Source: Brachyhypopomus gauderio (Eukaryota; Chordata; Actinopteri; Gymnotiformes; Hypopomidae). From it: DNA of 64,000 bases. The DNA lies in the NCBI RefSeq assembly GCF_052324685.1, contig NW_027507208.1, forward strand, positions 1-64,000. The letters run 5' to 3'. A program made the position numbers and the translations under genes. Under the pieces are notes generated by a model. That model had not been told where the DNA came from and did not search any database. It worked only from the letters and a program-made list of their open reading frames with translations. Shown one piece after another: positions 12,250-23,302 of this stretch (the first letter of the stretch is position 1; each line of letters starts with the position of its first letter).

Positions 12250-13000
12250 ACAAAATCATTTACATTTACGGCATTTAGCAGACGCTCTTATCCAGAGCGA
12301 CTTACAAAGTGCTTTGCATTCAATCACAGAATTCATCCTAGGAAATAGTACGAATAGGCCAGAATTCAAGATACCATTGAGTCAGACTACTACTAAACTA
12401 CAGGAGTCAATGTCATTACCTAGTGTTTTTGCAAGTTAGACATTTGCCAAGAAGCACAAATAACCACAGACAAACATACCATTTAAAGAACCACGGCAAG
12501 TGGTATCAGCTGAGTTAGTGCTCTGGTAAGAACTCAACAAACAGGTGGGTCTTCAGTCTACGCTTGAAGATAGCAATAGACTCTGCAGTCCTAGCAGCTA
12601 ATGGAAGATCGTTCCACCATCTTGGAGCCAGGACGGAGAATAGTTTGGAGCTTTGTCTTCCATGAGACTTTAAGCATGGAGTTTCGAGTCGAGCCAAGCT
12701 TGAGTTTCTGAGTGTTCGCTGTACGGATTGGCTTTTGACCATGGACATCATGTAGGGAGGGGCCAGTCCATTTTTGGCTTTGTAAGCAAGCATCAATGTT
12801 TTATATCTGATGCGTGCCGCTACTGGAAGCCAGTGAAGAGAGCGTAGCAGAGGAGTCACATGTGAGAACTTAGGGAGATTGAAGACCAGTCGTGCTGCAG
12901 CATTCTGAGTTAGTTGTAGAGGTCTGATGAGGATGACAGGAGCACTGATAATCTGCTGTTGATAACCAAAAATCCCAAAATGGTCGAATCTGTAATCCTG
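12250..13000 (-). mobile_element. LINE fragment with ORF2 C-terminus and 3' tail
   Basis: A 165-codon minus frame (13012-12515) encodes a typical fish LINE ORF2 C-terminal region: 'TQNAAARLVFNL', 'HWLPVAARIRYKTLML', 'LAPRWWNDLPL' and 'FKRRLKTHLF'. The tail at 12250-12515 contains 'gcatttagcagacgctctta', a very widespread teleost repeat end. The element is 5'-truncated, with no reverse transcriptase catalytic motif. Confidence 0.85.
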
Positions 13001-13680
13001 ATGGTTGTCCACGGTGATGATGAATAGTCCACGAATGGTGATTCTTTCGGGCTTTCCTCACAGTTCCTTGCACACTGACGATGGTGATTGTTCTAATAAT
13101 CCCGACGATCGGTTCTTGATGCCGTTCAGTCCTCTGGTCTTGTCTCTGTTCTCTGGCGTGGATCATAAAGTCTCTCATCATCCTGATGCACATCTTGTCA
13201 AGGCTTATTATTCTGTCCTGGTCCACAAACTGCAGTAGTCCTCTTGTCCTGGGAGCCTGCGTGAAATTCAGGTTGCACAGCTGTCGGTAGTCTCTAATCC
13301 AGGAAGAAGCACAGGAGACCCACATGATGGACAGAACGAAAGAGACAGAAAAGCAGAATAAAGACTACACACAGCTTTATGTTTTCATGAGAAATCTGGA
13401 AGATGAGTTAGGGTTACACAAACCTCAAAAGATGAAACAGAGTGTTGGGGGAAAGAGAAGGGGCAGATGTAAAACGCTCCAGGTGGGTGATCAGTCCATG
13501 TGATGTTCTACCTCTGTGTCCCAAAAGACCAACATCTAGTCCTCATGTGGTTATGGGAAAACCTTCAGCATCTGAAAAACACACATGCAAGCAAAAATAT
13601 TAAATTACGTAGAAAAATAAAACGCATGCCACACAGTGAAATTATGAATTTATATAAGAATTCAATTCATGTGTAGGTGT
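13001..13680. other. Unassigned sequence; probable 3' flank of the six-exon gene
   Basis: A minus-strand open frame covers 13325-12870 and runs into the LINE fragment. It resembles no family I recognise and may itself be repeat-derived. The segment 13330-13680 follows the stop codon of the neighbouring minus-strand gene and is probably its 3' untranslated region. Confidence 0.3.
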
Positions 13681-16600
13681 TTAAAAGCCTGGAGGTGGTC
13701 GTTGAGGGGGTGCTCTCGGTGGGGATGGACTGCTGGAAAAAACAGCTGGGTTCGGTGTCTCCAGGGTCTGGGTGTGACTAGATTCGGATGACCTGAAAAT
13801 GTCATCCGAACCAATGGAGACACCCTTAAACCAAGTGGACACCACCGTTTGCTACAAAACACACACAATAAAAATGCCTTTAGATATCATTTTCTAAAAA
13901 CCTCACCACAAATAATTCTAAATGCAATCAGAAAGGAGGAAGCACTAACCAGAAAAATATTCTGCACCGACGTTGTTGTTGAACAGGTGCGCAGGTAGAT
14001 GGTGGCGTCTGTGATGCTGGATCCCCTCCGCTGAATTAACAGAGGACATGCTGATGAGTGTAATTCAGAATGGGACAAGCTAGTGAAAGATGCTTATAGT
14101 CAAGACTCTTTGTTACCTTGATGCAGGCCACGGCACTAGCGCTGGCAAAGTGGTGGAGGGTAAGCTACAAATACAAGGAAAAGATTAGGTTGAAGGGACA
14201 TTTACAGTAGCATGTCCATTCTTACTGAAATTGTGAACCTGTTCCCATGACTCACCTCTGCACCTATCCAGTAAAAGTCATTGTTGAGCACCCACCAGTG
14301 CTCACTCTCCAGCCCACTGTAGATGGACTTGTGCTGGAGCTTCACCTCCACCACCTGCAGTCAAGCAGAAAAATAACTTTACCACTGAAATGGACAAACC
14401 CCTTATAAACCCTCAGGTAACAAAATATTTTTGTGCCTGTGATACACATTAAAAACTTAAGGGAACCTGTGTAGCTGAAGAACCCATTCGTGAGAAGGTG
14501 AAGGCAAACATCCTATGTGCTCTGTCCAATCCTTGGCGAGTCTGTATAAGCCTCAACTATGGAGAAAACCAAATACGTGTTACTTTGCGACTAGACAAGT
14601 ATGTGCGACCTGCATTTTACTATTGTGACCAGCATGCAAATAAACAATGCATGCTACAGTTCTGCACAGAAACTTCCCTAAATCCTGTACATGTTGTGAC
14701 AACGTGTTGTGAAAAGCGCTATACAAATATATTTGATTTGATTTGATTTAAACAGAATGAAGCTGGCTAAGAAAGATTTCACCAATAATAGCCAACTACC
14801 TCTCGGATCGGGGTATGGAGCGTCTCAAAGATGCCTTCGTCCAATGCAAAAGGCTCCCGATCATGTCCTAAGGAAGATGTTTAAAAAACACTGAAATATT
14901 AAAAACTTTGATGCAACTGTGGCAGAGTGAGATTTTTGGGGGTAATCTCACTAATTCCCTCCCTAATTACAAATTGTGGTGGAGCCGTGTGAGTCGCGGG
15001 GTAGGTGTATCCTGGGGTTATAAATAGCAGGGGTGTGGTTATGTGGGCAGATCCCCTGCTGTCATCAGGTTTTTCCAGCACCTCTAATGGTGGCGAGTCA
15101 TCATTGTTGGACCAGCTTAATACCGTCGAGGTATGGCGCTTCTTTTGGGCGTCTGATTATCAGTAAGTGCTGTGCGCGGAGAATTGACATGCTCTGCTGT
15201 TTCGTCGCAGTTCGGTGGGCGCGTCAAGAGAATTACTGTGCTGATATCTACCACGGGTGGGCAGTTGCTATTTGAGAACAACCTGGTTAGGTAAGGTGGG
15301 ATTGCTGATTATTGGCACTTTTAATAAAGGGATTTGTTTTTAATTCATTTTCCTTTGTTTAGTCATCGCGCTGTTGTGAAGAATTCGCCGTGGCTGTTGG
15401 AGCAACCAGCGGATTCCAGTCATAAAGGGGAGAGAATACAACAGCAACTTTCACCCAAAAATAAAGTTTGCGCGTGGTTCCAGTAGCCGGCAGTGCTGCT
15501 GTTTTGTTTGGGCCGTTCGTGATTCACGTCGTTCGAGTGATCGTGTGTTTCGTGTTTTCTATTTGTTTTCCCTGTTACGTGTTTAGGCTCAGTTTGGCGG
15601 CGACCTTCTTAGTTTTACATGTTTGATTTGGTTGAGTGTCTGGTTTTTATTTCTTTATCCCTTTTTCGTTTGCAGTGATTTTGTGGTGTGATTTGTTTCG
15701 TGGTTTCTTTAAATAGTGTTGGTGCCAAACTGCGCTGCAAAGCGTTTGGTTTTTTGGGTTGTGTTTGTGACTTATTGGTCTTCTTATTGTCCGGGTTTTG
15801 TTTAATTATTTGATTGTTTGTGCAGGGCAGGAGCTGCAGGCCGGACAGAGGCAGATGTCCCAGGTGGTGGAATCTCGTGCACGGGTGTGGTAGTGAGTGA
15901 AGAGTATTGAGTGTGAAGTATGGTCACGGTGAGCGTACAGTATAGAGGTGATCTCATAGCTCTCATCTTAATTACCAAGGCCGCAGCCCTGTTCCCTCTT
16001 GTTTTACTTGTCATTGTGAGTCTGTGCAAATTATATATTTTTATATACGATCCATAAAGTGGTCGAAGTATATTTTTATATTAAAGAAATTATTGAAACT
16101 ACCTCTCTGGTCCAGTGGTCTTGAACTTGTGTCCTTTTCGTTAATGGTTTTCGTTTGTGCTGAGGCTTTCATTTGCCCCAGTATAATTCCTTGGGGTGAA
16201 ATTCCCCTAGGTGGCGTAGTCGTGCATCTTCTTTTTGGGTTTTTGTTAGTTCTGCTCGCCACATTTTGGCGTAGTCGGCAGGATCCACTGAGTACCAGAG
16301 ACGTAGAGTGTATTAGTTTGTATGTTTTGGGGATTGATTATTTTTTTTTCTCTTTTTTTTTTTGATACAAAACAGCAGCATTTGTTTGAGGGACTGGTAG
16401 TTTGACTGGGTTGTTTTTGTGTTATAGCACACCTGCTATTAAAATGGAGGAAGAGATACAGCAGCTTCGAGACCTAGTCATGCAGCTTAAGGCTGATAAT
16501 GAGCGATTACTCCAGGAAAGGGCTACTGTACCAACTGGTGCTAGTGTAGTTACCCCAGCTGTTCCTGTTGGTGTAAGTAATGCCCCTTCAACGGGTGCTA

Positions 16601-19600
16601 GTGTTACGGAGCGTTTGGTGGTTGTCCCTCGCGATCGTAAATGTTCGTTTTTTAATGGTAAGACTGGGATCGGTATAGTGGAATGGATAGAAGAAGTTAA
16701 AGCTTGTATGCGAGCCCGCCATCTCTCGGTATCCGATCAGGCTTTCTTTATTTTTGACCATTTGGAAGGGGAGGCAAGGGAAGAAATAAAGTACCGCTCT
16801 AATATAGAGAGGGGGGATCCAGCTAGCATTTTTACCATTTTAAAAGATCTTTACGAGTGCTCACAATCTTATGTAACATTACAGCAGGCCTTTTTCTCAA
16901 GAAAACAGCAGGAAGGGGAAACATTACAGGAGTTCTCATTAGCATTGATGGCGTTGATGGAACCGGTAAAGCAACAGGCCCCAGAGGGAATGTTAAACGC
17001 GCAGGTTTTACTTCGGGATCAGTTTGTAGAACATGTTTTAGACGGTGCTCTCCGTAGAGAGTTGAAGCAGTTTGTTCGGCAGCAGCCCACTGCCACATTG
17101 TTAGAGGTGCGTGGAGAGGCCATTCGATGGGAGAGGGAAGGATTGCCAGGGGGTGCCAGGGGACGTTGTCTCTCCCTACCATCGGCATATGGCTTACAGT
17201 ATGGTGTGCAGGGGAGTCCCTGTTCAGTTTCACCCAGTGCGTCAAGGTCATCTGAGTTGCAAGAGTTGAAAGAGTTGGTGAAGCGTCAGCAAGCTCAACT
17301 TGATAAGTTAACTCAAACTGTTGCTTCTTTGCAGACGTCCTCAGAACGTAATCGTCCCTTTCAACAAGGGCGTGTCATTTGTCGCCGATGCCAGCGGCCT
17401 GGTCATTTTGCAAGAGAGTGTGATGGGGAACGGGTGTTGCACTCCAATCGGGGCCCACCCTTAAGGGCAGCAGAGTCCGCTCACCATCAGCAGTCGGAAA
17501 ACTAATGCCCACTGAGCTGCAGAGCCACAGTTCAGAAGGGGTATCTTTGGGCTCCAAGCCAGGTACTGTTTCTAGGCTAATGTCATCTTGCCCCGATATT
17601 GTAATTGGGGGCGTTTCAGTCTTGTCTGTTGGACACGGGTTCTATGGTGTCTACCGTCACCGAGAGCTTCTTTTTGCAGCAGTTTGAACCTTGGGGTCAG
17701 GACCGTCTCCAGTCCTGTCATTGGCTACAACTACGGGTTGTTAATGGGTTTGATATCCCATATATCGGTTATCTGGAGTTGGATGTAGCACTTGTGCGGA
17801 GTTACCTTTTGGTCGCTCTGTTCTATTTGAACCTCCTGAGGCTGGGTTGCCAGCCGGGCTATCGGCCTCTTCCTGCCTAGTTCCGGTGGATAAGGGTACA
17901 GTGTATGTTCCTGTCGTCAATGAAGGAACAAACACACCTTGGGTTTTTAAGCAGTGTTCAGGTTGTTAGCCTTCCTACTGGGGTTATGGATGTTAGGTCC
18001 ACCACTGCTGCAATGCGAACCTTCGTAGCAGCTACTGCTGTGCAGCCTGGAATAGAGGCTGTGGACTGATCGGCACTGACAGACCAGGAACCGAGTGAAG
18101 TGAAGTTTCTTCTACAGGATTACAATTCAGTTGTTAGCCCATGGGTGATCTGGGTTGCACCAACCTTATAGCACCTGAAATTCCTTTGTTGGATAGGGCA
18201 CCAGTGTGGCAGAGGTATAGACACATTCCTCCATCCGAGTATGACGTCGTAAAGGCTCATATCGATCAGCTTCTCGAGTCTCGGGTAGTGAGAGGGAGTA
18301 GTAGTGTATGTGCCTCTCCTGTCGTGTTGGTGACGGGGAAGTATGGGAGTTTGCACATGTGTGTAGACTATCGGTTGCTTAATAGCAAGACCTGCAAGGA
18401 TGCGTGCGGTCGGTGGGGTTTGTGAGGCAGACGAGCCACACAGCTCTGTGTCAAATGTACAGTTGGCCGTGTTTGGACCATGGCACTAGTGGTTTCTACA
18501 TGGGTTTATCGTCGGGGCGACGATATTAAATGTGGGGGTAGAATGTGGCAGAGTGAGATTTTTGGGGGTAATCTCACTAATTCCCTCCCTAATTACAAAT
18601 TGTGGTGGAGCCGTGTGAGTCGCGGGGTAGGTGTATCCTGGGGTTATAAATAGCAGGGGTGTGGTTATGTGGGCAGATCCCCTGCTGTCATCAGGTTTTT
18701 CCAGCACCTCTAATGGTGGCGAGTCATCATTGTTGGACCAGCTTAATACCGTCGAGGTATGGCGCTTCTTTTGGGCGTCTGATTATCAGTAAGTGCTGTG
18801 CGCGGAGAATTGACATGCTCTGCTGTTTCGTCGCAGTTCGGTGGGCGCGTCAAGAGAATTACTGTGCTGATATCTACCACGGGTGGGCAGTTGCTATTTG
18901 AGAACAACCTGGTTAGGTAAGGTGGGATTGCTGATTATTGGCACTTTTAATAAAGGGATTTGTTTTTAATTCATTTTCCTTTGTTTAGTCATCGCGCTGT
19001 TGTGAAGAATTCGCCGTGGCTGTTGGAGCAACCAGCGGATTCCAGTCATAAAGGGGAGAGAATACAACAGCAACTTTCACCCAAAAATAAAGTTTGCGCG
19101 TGGTTCCAGTAGCCGGCAGTGCTGCTGTTTTGTTTGGGCCGTTCGTGATTCACGTCGTTCGAGTGATCGTGTGTTTCGTGTTTTCTATTTGTTTTCCCTG
19201 TTACGTGTTTAGGCTCAGTTTGGCGGCGACCTTCTTAGTTTTACATGTTTGATTTGGTTGAGTGTCTGGTTTTTATTTCTTTATCCCTTTTTCGTTTGCA
19301 GTGATTTTGTGGTGTGATTTGTTTCGTGGTTTCTTTAAATAGTGTTGGTGCCAAACTGCGCTGCAAAGCGTTTGGTTTTTTGGGTTGTGTTTGTGACTTA
19401 TTGGTCTTCTTATTGTCCGGGTTTTGTTTAATTATTTGATTGTTTGTGCAGGGCAGGAGCTGCAGGCCGGACAGAGGCAGATGTCCCAGGTGGTGGAATC
19501 TCGTGCACGGGTGTGGTAGTGAGTGAAGAGTATTGAGTGTGAAGTATGGTCACGGTGAGCGTACAGTATAGAGGTGATCTCATAGCTCTCATCTTAATTA

Positions 19601-20178
19601 CCAAGGCCGCAGCCCTGTTCCCTCTTGTTTTACTTGTCATTGTGAGTCTGTGCAAATTATATATTTTTATATACGATCCATAAAGTGGTCGAAGTATATT
19701 TTTATATTAAAGAAATTATTGAAACTACCTCTCTGGTCCAGTGGTCTTGAACTTGTGTCCTTTTCGTTAATGGTTTTCGTTTGTGCTGAGGCTTTCATTT
19801 GCCCCAGTATAATTCCTTGGGGTGAAATTCCCCTAGGTGGCGTAGTCGTGCATCTTCTTTTTGGGTTTTTGTTAGTTCTGCTCGCCACACAACCTAGTTT
19901 AAATTTGCCATTAAAGGGTAGCCAATTTAGTTAGGCTAAGTAACATAGTGATAGGTAGCTAGTTTAATGTAGCAAACTAGCTTGCGAATATAGGGGTGTG
20001 TTCGTCGCTAGCTGCCTAATTTACCGTCGCAGGTGTCGGTATGAGCTGCAGCTTCGACTTCCGTCTGTTGATCTCGGACCCGCCGCCTGTAAACGAGAAA
20101 AGACCAAACAACGGCCGAAACTCCAGTGGCACAAAGGAGCACTGGTCGCAGCCCAGTGAAAGGCAGGGAAAACAACAT
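13681..20178 (-). CDS. Unrecognised six-exon gene, 206 aa, N-terminal membrane anchor
   Basis: Exons in transcription order are 20178-20025, 14867-14800, 14354-14256, 14164-14117, 14030-13950 and 13851-13681. All joins keep phase with GT-AG sites and total 621 nt (206 aa plus stop). The first exon starts 'MLFSLPFTGLRPVLLC', then a hydrophobic segment ending 'VVWSFLVYRRR', which looks like a signal anchor with a basic cytoplasmic flank. The middle contains 'FALDEGIFETLHTPI', 'HWWVLNNDFYWIGAE' and 'VVSTWFKGVSIGSDDIF'. The C-terminus is Ser/Pro-rich and ends 'PPRAPPQRPPPGF'. I do not recognise the family, so no function is assigned. The main uncertainty is whether another exon lies in the large first intron; the phase match between exons 1 and 2 argues that none is required. 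Intron 1 contains an antisense LTR retrotransposon. Confidence 0.7.
14650..14755 (+). repeat. LINE/SINE 3' tail fragment in an intron
   Basis: It shares 'gttgtgacaacgtgttgtga' and 'aaaagcgctatacaaatat' with the tail family at 1-540 and ends in a TTTGA repeat. It lies in intron 2 of the six-exon minus-strand gene. Confidence 0.7.
14918..16263 (+). repeat. 5' LTR, 1346 bp
   Basis: Direct repeat of 18544-19889 with no difference seen by eye. It contains 'ttataaatagc' (TATA-like) at about 15018 and an 'aataaa' at about 15324. Confidence 0.92.
16444..17505 (+). CDS. Gag-like protein with CCHC zinc knuckle
   Basis: The frame of 353 codons starts at the ATG at 16444, after a non-coding leader. It opens with a leucine-zipper-like stretch ('EIQQLRDLVMQLKADNERLL'), then a capsid-like helical region ('FEHLEGEAREE'-type pattern; here 'FDHLEGEAREEIKY'). 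A CCHC knuckle ('CRRCQRPGHFAREC') sits at about residue 313. This is the usual layout of Gypsy gag, which packages element RNA. It is open from start to stop, unlike the pol that follows. Confidence 0.85.
   Translation: MEEEIQQLRDLVMQLKADNERLLQERATVPTGASVVTPAVPVGVSNAPSTGASVTERLVVVPRDRKCSFFNGKTGIGIVEWIEEVKACMRARHLSVSDQAFFIFDHLEGEAREEIKYRSNIERGDPASIFTILKDLYECSQSYVTLQQAFFSRKQQEGETLQEFSLALMALMEPVKQQAPEGMLNAQVLLRDQFVEHVLDGALRRELKQFVRQQPTATLLEVRGEAIRWEREGLPGGARGRCLSLPSAYGLQYGVQGSPCSVSPSASRSSELQELKELVKRQQAQLDKLTQTVASLQTSSERNRPFQQGRVICRRCQRPGHFARECDGERVLHSNRGPPLRAAESAHHQQSEN
17605..18425 (+). pseudogene. Remnant of pol: protease motif and start of reverse transcriptase
   Basis: One frame (17605-17880) contains the aspartic protease motif in 'LLDTGSMVSTVT'. 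A later frame (18141-18425) carries the RT entry region: 'RYRHIPPSEYDVVKAHIDQL', 'SPVVLVTGKYGSL' and 'CVDYRLLNSKT'. Homology then ends abruptly and the 3' LTR follows about 120 bp later. The YxDD box, RNase H and integrase are missing, so pol is lost by a large internal deletion plus frame breaks. Confidence 0.82.
18544..19889 (+). repeat. 3' LTR, 1346 bp
   Basis: Same sequence as 14918-16263 as far as can be compared by eye; followed by the CAAC target duplication. Confidence 0.92.
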
Positions 20179-20179
20179 T

Positions 20180-20345
20180 TTAAACAGGTTAAACAAATTA
20201 ATTCGAGATATTAACTCGTTGAATATGTTAATTCGAGATATTAATTCAGTAAATATATTAATTCAATATATTAATACGTTGAAGATATTAAATGGAGATA
20301 TTAATTGTTTGAAGATATTAATTTGTAGATATTTGGAGATATTTG
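20180..20345. repeat. AT-rich minisatellite
   Basis: About eight imperfect repeats of a roughly 19-21-bp unit built on 'gatattaattcgttgaa'. It lies immediately upstream of the start codon of the six-exon minus-strand gene. Confidence 0.75.
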
Positions 20346-22343
20346 TTGATTTTTTTCCACAGCAAATGCAAAAGTGTCTTGTCTCTTTGGGGGTCGGTAA
20401 ACGACTGAGGGATTTTAGATATTTTGTTTGGAGTTTCACCTTGGCGATTTACCTTGATATCAAAACATGTTTTTCTCCATGACTCCGATATGCAGAAACA
20501 CTTAGCAACGTAAAAGGGGGAAAGCAAACGCTAGCAAAATAATTACCTTTTGCGGAGTATTGGACTAAATGACCCATAATACCTTGTCGTTTTATTTAAC
20601 TGCTGTCAAATAAATATTCTGCCACATGAATTAAATTAGCAGTAATGTATGCTTGTCAGAGTTAACCACAAAACGTGACATCTCTACTCATTGGACGGAT
20701 AATTGTCTACAAACGAATGTTATTTACTTGTCAGTCTTAAAGTTCGTTTTATTTGAAGATTAGCGTATTGCCTGCAGTTCTTATTTCTGCCGTTAGGTGG
20801 CAACCGTAATGCACCAGTTTATAGCTCGCACATATGGAGTACATAGAGGCAGCGGCACGATGTGGTCGTTTTTCTAATTAATTGTGTGTCCATTGATCGT
20901 CAGTAACATTATTTGTTAGTGATGGGCACAGCAGTTCTTTTAGATGAACTGAATCATTAGAATCAGTTCACTAAAAATATTCGTTCAAAAGATTCGTTCA
21001 CCGAATCGTTCAGTGCTTGGCAGGACTCCAACCCACATGGGTCCACTATAATGATTCAAATTGGACTTTGACATTTTCAAATTTTTTGCTTAAATGTATC
21101 ATTTCTCTGTGTACATCACAGCATTAAGGATATTTTTATCAATCACAAAATCATATTTTCTCATCTCAAGCATTAGCTCTTTATAATTATTGGTCATTTT
21201 TTCAAGATCTGGGCAATGTTTTTCTTCAACCCCATTACGTACACAGTGGCAGCTCTCTGAATATGATCATAAAATGCATTTCTGAAGAAATCAATATTTT
21301 CATATTAATCAGATGTCCTCAACATTAATACAATAATTGTGAATACAAATACTTTTTGCAATACTAAGGTCTGAAATGTCCCTTTTCATGAAAGTGCTGC
21401 TATCTACATTATTACTGCCGTTTGGCCTGAGTCTTGGTGTTTCTTTTTACCATGGATAATGAAGCTTTCAGTTTGCAGCCTCTGCCTCCTGCCACCTCTG
21501 TACATGCGTCACACCATGAAGGAATTCTCCACACAGCTGTACACACATCTGGAAGTGCCATTCTGATGGTGTATGTCTCCAAAATAATAAGGTGGTCTGC
21601 ATGTAGAGACTACAACATAATGAACATAATCATACATTTTGATAAATGTCATATTATTCCGTTTTTATGTCATGTCAGACAAAATGTTTTCATAATGTAA
21701 CATAGACTTGATATGCAGACCAGGAAGTGATGGCAGTACTTCACATGTACTGGGAGACACTGGAAGTGTTATATAGTGTGGTGATGAGGCTGTTGGAACA
21801 CAGGTGAATGAGAGGAGTATCCATGGAGACCAACAGTATTCAGGGGATGAAGCTCGCTAGTGGCCAGAATGGTGCATGCGGCCGCTTCCCACACAGCATC
21901 CCTGAAGCAAGCAGAGCCAGTACAGTTTGTTTGCTGTGCACAAGGAACGCAGGACTGCAGGTGGAGAAGGTAGACATTAACATTACCTTCTTTCCTTATC
22001 ATCATTTATTAAAAACTGCTTTAATTACCTAAGCTTACCAAAGTCTTTAAAAATGTATCACTCTATATTTGCCAACTGCTGACTAATAGGTGTTTGAGGG
22101 AATGCAAGAGATGGGCATGGGCGAGGATCTGTACTATGATTAGATCAAAGGAGTTGGGACGAGATCTCCACAGTGGCATGGGTCCTCCACAGGATCATCA
22201 TAGCTATAGCATAACTACTGACATTTAGTTAATTAACTGTGTTCAGTGTGAGGTTGAAGCGTGTACAGACTAAACTCCTAAGAGTTCAAGAGGTATAAGT
22301 GTATATTCTAAACTTTGCAGCAGTACACGGGCATTAAAGAATG
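20346..22343. other. Intergenic stretch without a recognised gene
   Basis: The segment 20918-21025 contains 'aactgaatcattagaatc' and 'ttcgttcaaaagattcgttc' blocks that look like a decayed hAT-type repeat, without clear ends. The rest has only short ORFs with no recognisable protein. Confidence 0.35.
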
Positions 22344-22347
22344 TTAA

Positions 22348-23297
22348 AGGGAACCCCGGCTGGTAACACTTGTAAGCCTTAATATGATGTAATTAATCTA
22401 AATTATTAAGACATGTTGTAAAAAAAAAAAAAATAAATAAAAAAATCACAAAAGCAGCAAATTTATTTACAAATCAACACTTTTATTCGAAATATTTGAC
22501 ATATGGGCGCAGCCATGTTTTCTGACGCGCAATGCCTGCTGGGTAGATGACGTCAAATGGTTGCAGCGCGCTAAACTTGACTGCGGTTGGAAGGAGTTAA
22601 TGTTAGTTAGCTGAGCTACCTTAAAAAAAAAACCATGCCACACTGTGTTGCCGTTGGATGTTATTTCCAGTCGAAAGGCAGTGGGAAGACTGATATTAGT
22701 CTTCACAGTTTTCCCAAAGATAAAAAGAGGAGAAAAATTTGGGAAGCAGCGTGTGGACGAACACAGCTACCAAAAGACCCGCGGCTCTGCTCTCTTCAGT
22801 CCCGATGCGTTTGAGTCATTCAGTAGAGCCCGACTGGTGAGAGTTGACGGGTGCTGTTGGTTTTAAACATAGACTAAAACACAATGCAGTGCCCACAGTT
22901 TTCCCACACAGAAAGTCCAAAAGCCCCAGAATGTGGAGCGAGAACCGCACGAAGAAACGTGAACATAAACATGCGCTGGATTCTCTCTGTCACTCACTTG
23001 GTGGGTGTTGTAGCCGCTGATGTCAGAAATGTTGCGTTCTGGCTCAAGCTGAAAAGGCTGAACAGTAGCCAGGTCTAGCTAGCTGTGCTCAAGCGCGAAG
23101 GCCAGTCACTGCAACCATTTGACGTCACTACCTGCTGTGCCCGTCAGCAGTTATAAAAATGGAGACCTACGTGCAGAGCGATTTTACAGAAAATCTAATA
23201 AATCTGCTACTTTTTGTGAATTTTTACAACGTGTCTTAATAATTTAGAGTAATTACACGATATTAAGGCTTACATATGTTATCAGCCGGCGTTCCCT
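22348..23297 (+). mobile_element. Kolobok-like DNA transposon, non-autonomous
   Basis: Long terminal inverted repeats of about 80 bp begin AGGGAAC at each end (22348-22427 and 23218-23297). They share 'cggctg', 'gtaagccttaatat' and 'ctaaattattaagaca'. The element is flanked by TTAA on both sides (22344-22347 and 23298-23301). TTAA targets and THAP-bearing transposases are known for the Kolobok superfamily (piggyBac also uses TTAA). A broken THAP exon lies inside and no transposase catalytic domain was found. Confidence 0.85.
22635..22860 (+). pseudogene. THAP zinc-finger exon with a frameshift
   Basis: Starting at ATG 22635 the frame encodes a THAP domain: 'MPHCVAVGCYFQSK', 'SLHSFPKD', 'RRKIWEAACGR', 'LPKDPRLCS'. 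The expected ending (Cys, then His-Phe and 'SPDAFES') is split. The matching 'FSPDAFESF' lies in another frame, as if two bases were lost, removing the last zinc-ligand His. THAP domains bind DNA, often at transposon ends. Confidence 0.8.
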
Positions 23298-23302
23298 TTA
23301 AG

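Larger units (their letters stand above)
14918..19889 (+). mobile_element. Non-autonomous LTR retrotransposon (Gypsy-type) with pol mostly deleted
   Basis: Two direct 1346-bp repeats (14918-16263 and 18544-19889) bound a 2.28-kb interior. The element is flanked by the 4-bp duplication CAAC (14914-14917 and 19890-19893). The LTRs begin TGTGGCAG and end GCCACA. A primer-binding-site-like 'tggcgtagtcggcaggat' follows the 5' LTR, and a purine-rich 'tgggggtagaa' precedes the 3' LTR. Inside are an intact gag frame, a protease remnant and only the first part of reverse transcriptase. RNase H and integrase are absent. It lies antisense in intron 1 of the six-exon gene. Confidence 0.92.

Noticed and set aside
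16024-16365. Plus-strand 113-codon ORF, partly repeated in the 3' LTR
   Set aside because: It lies mostly inside the LTR and runs into the primer-binding region. LTR sequence is regulatory and the frame has no domain.
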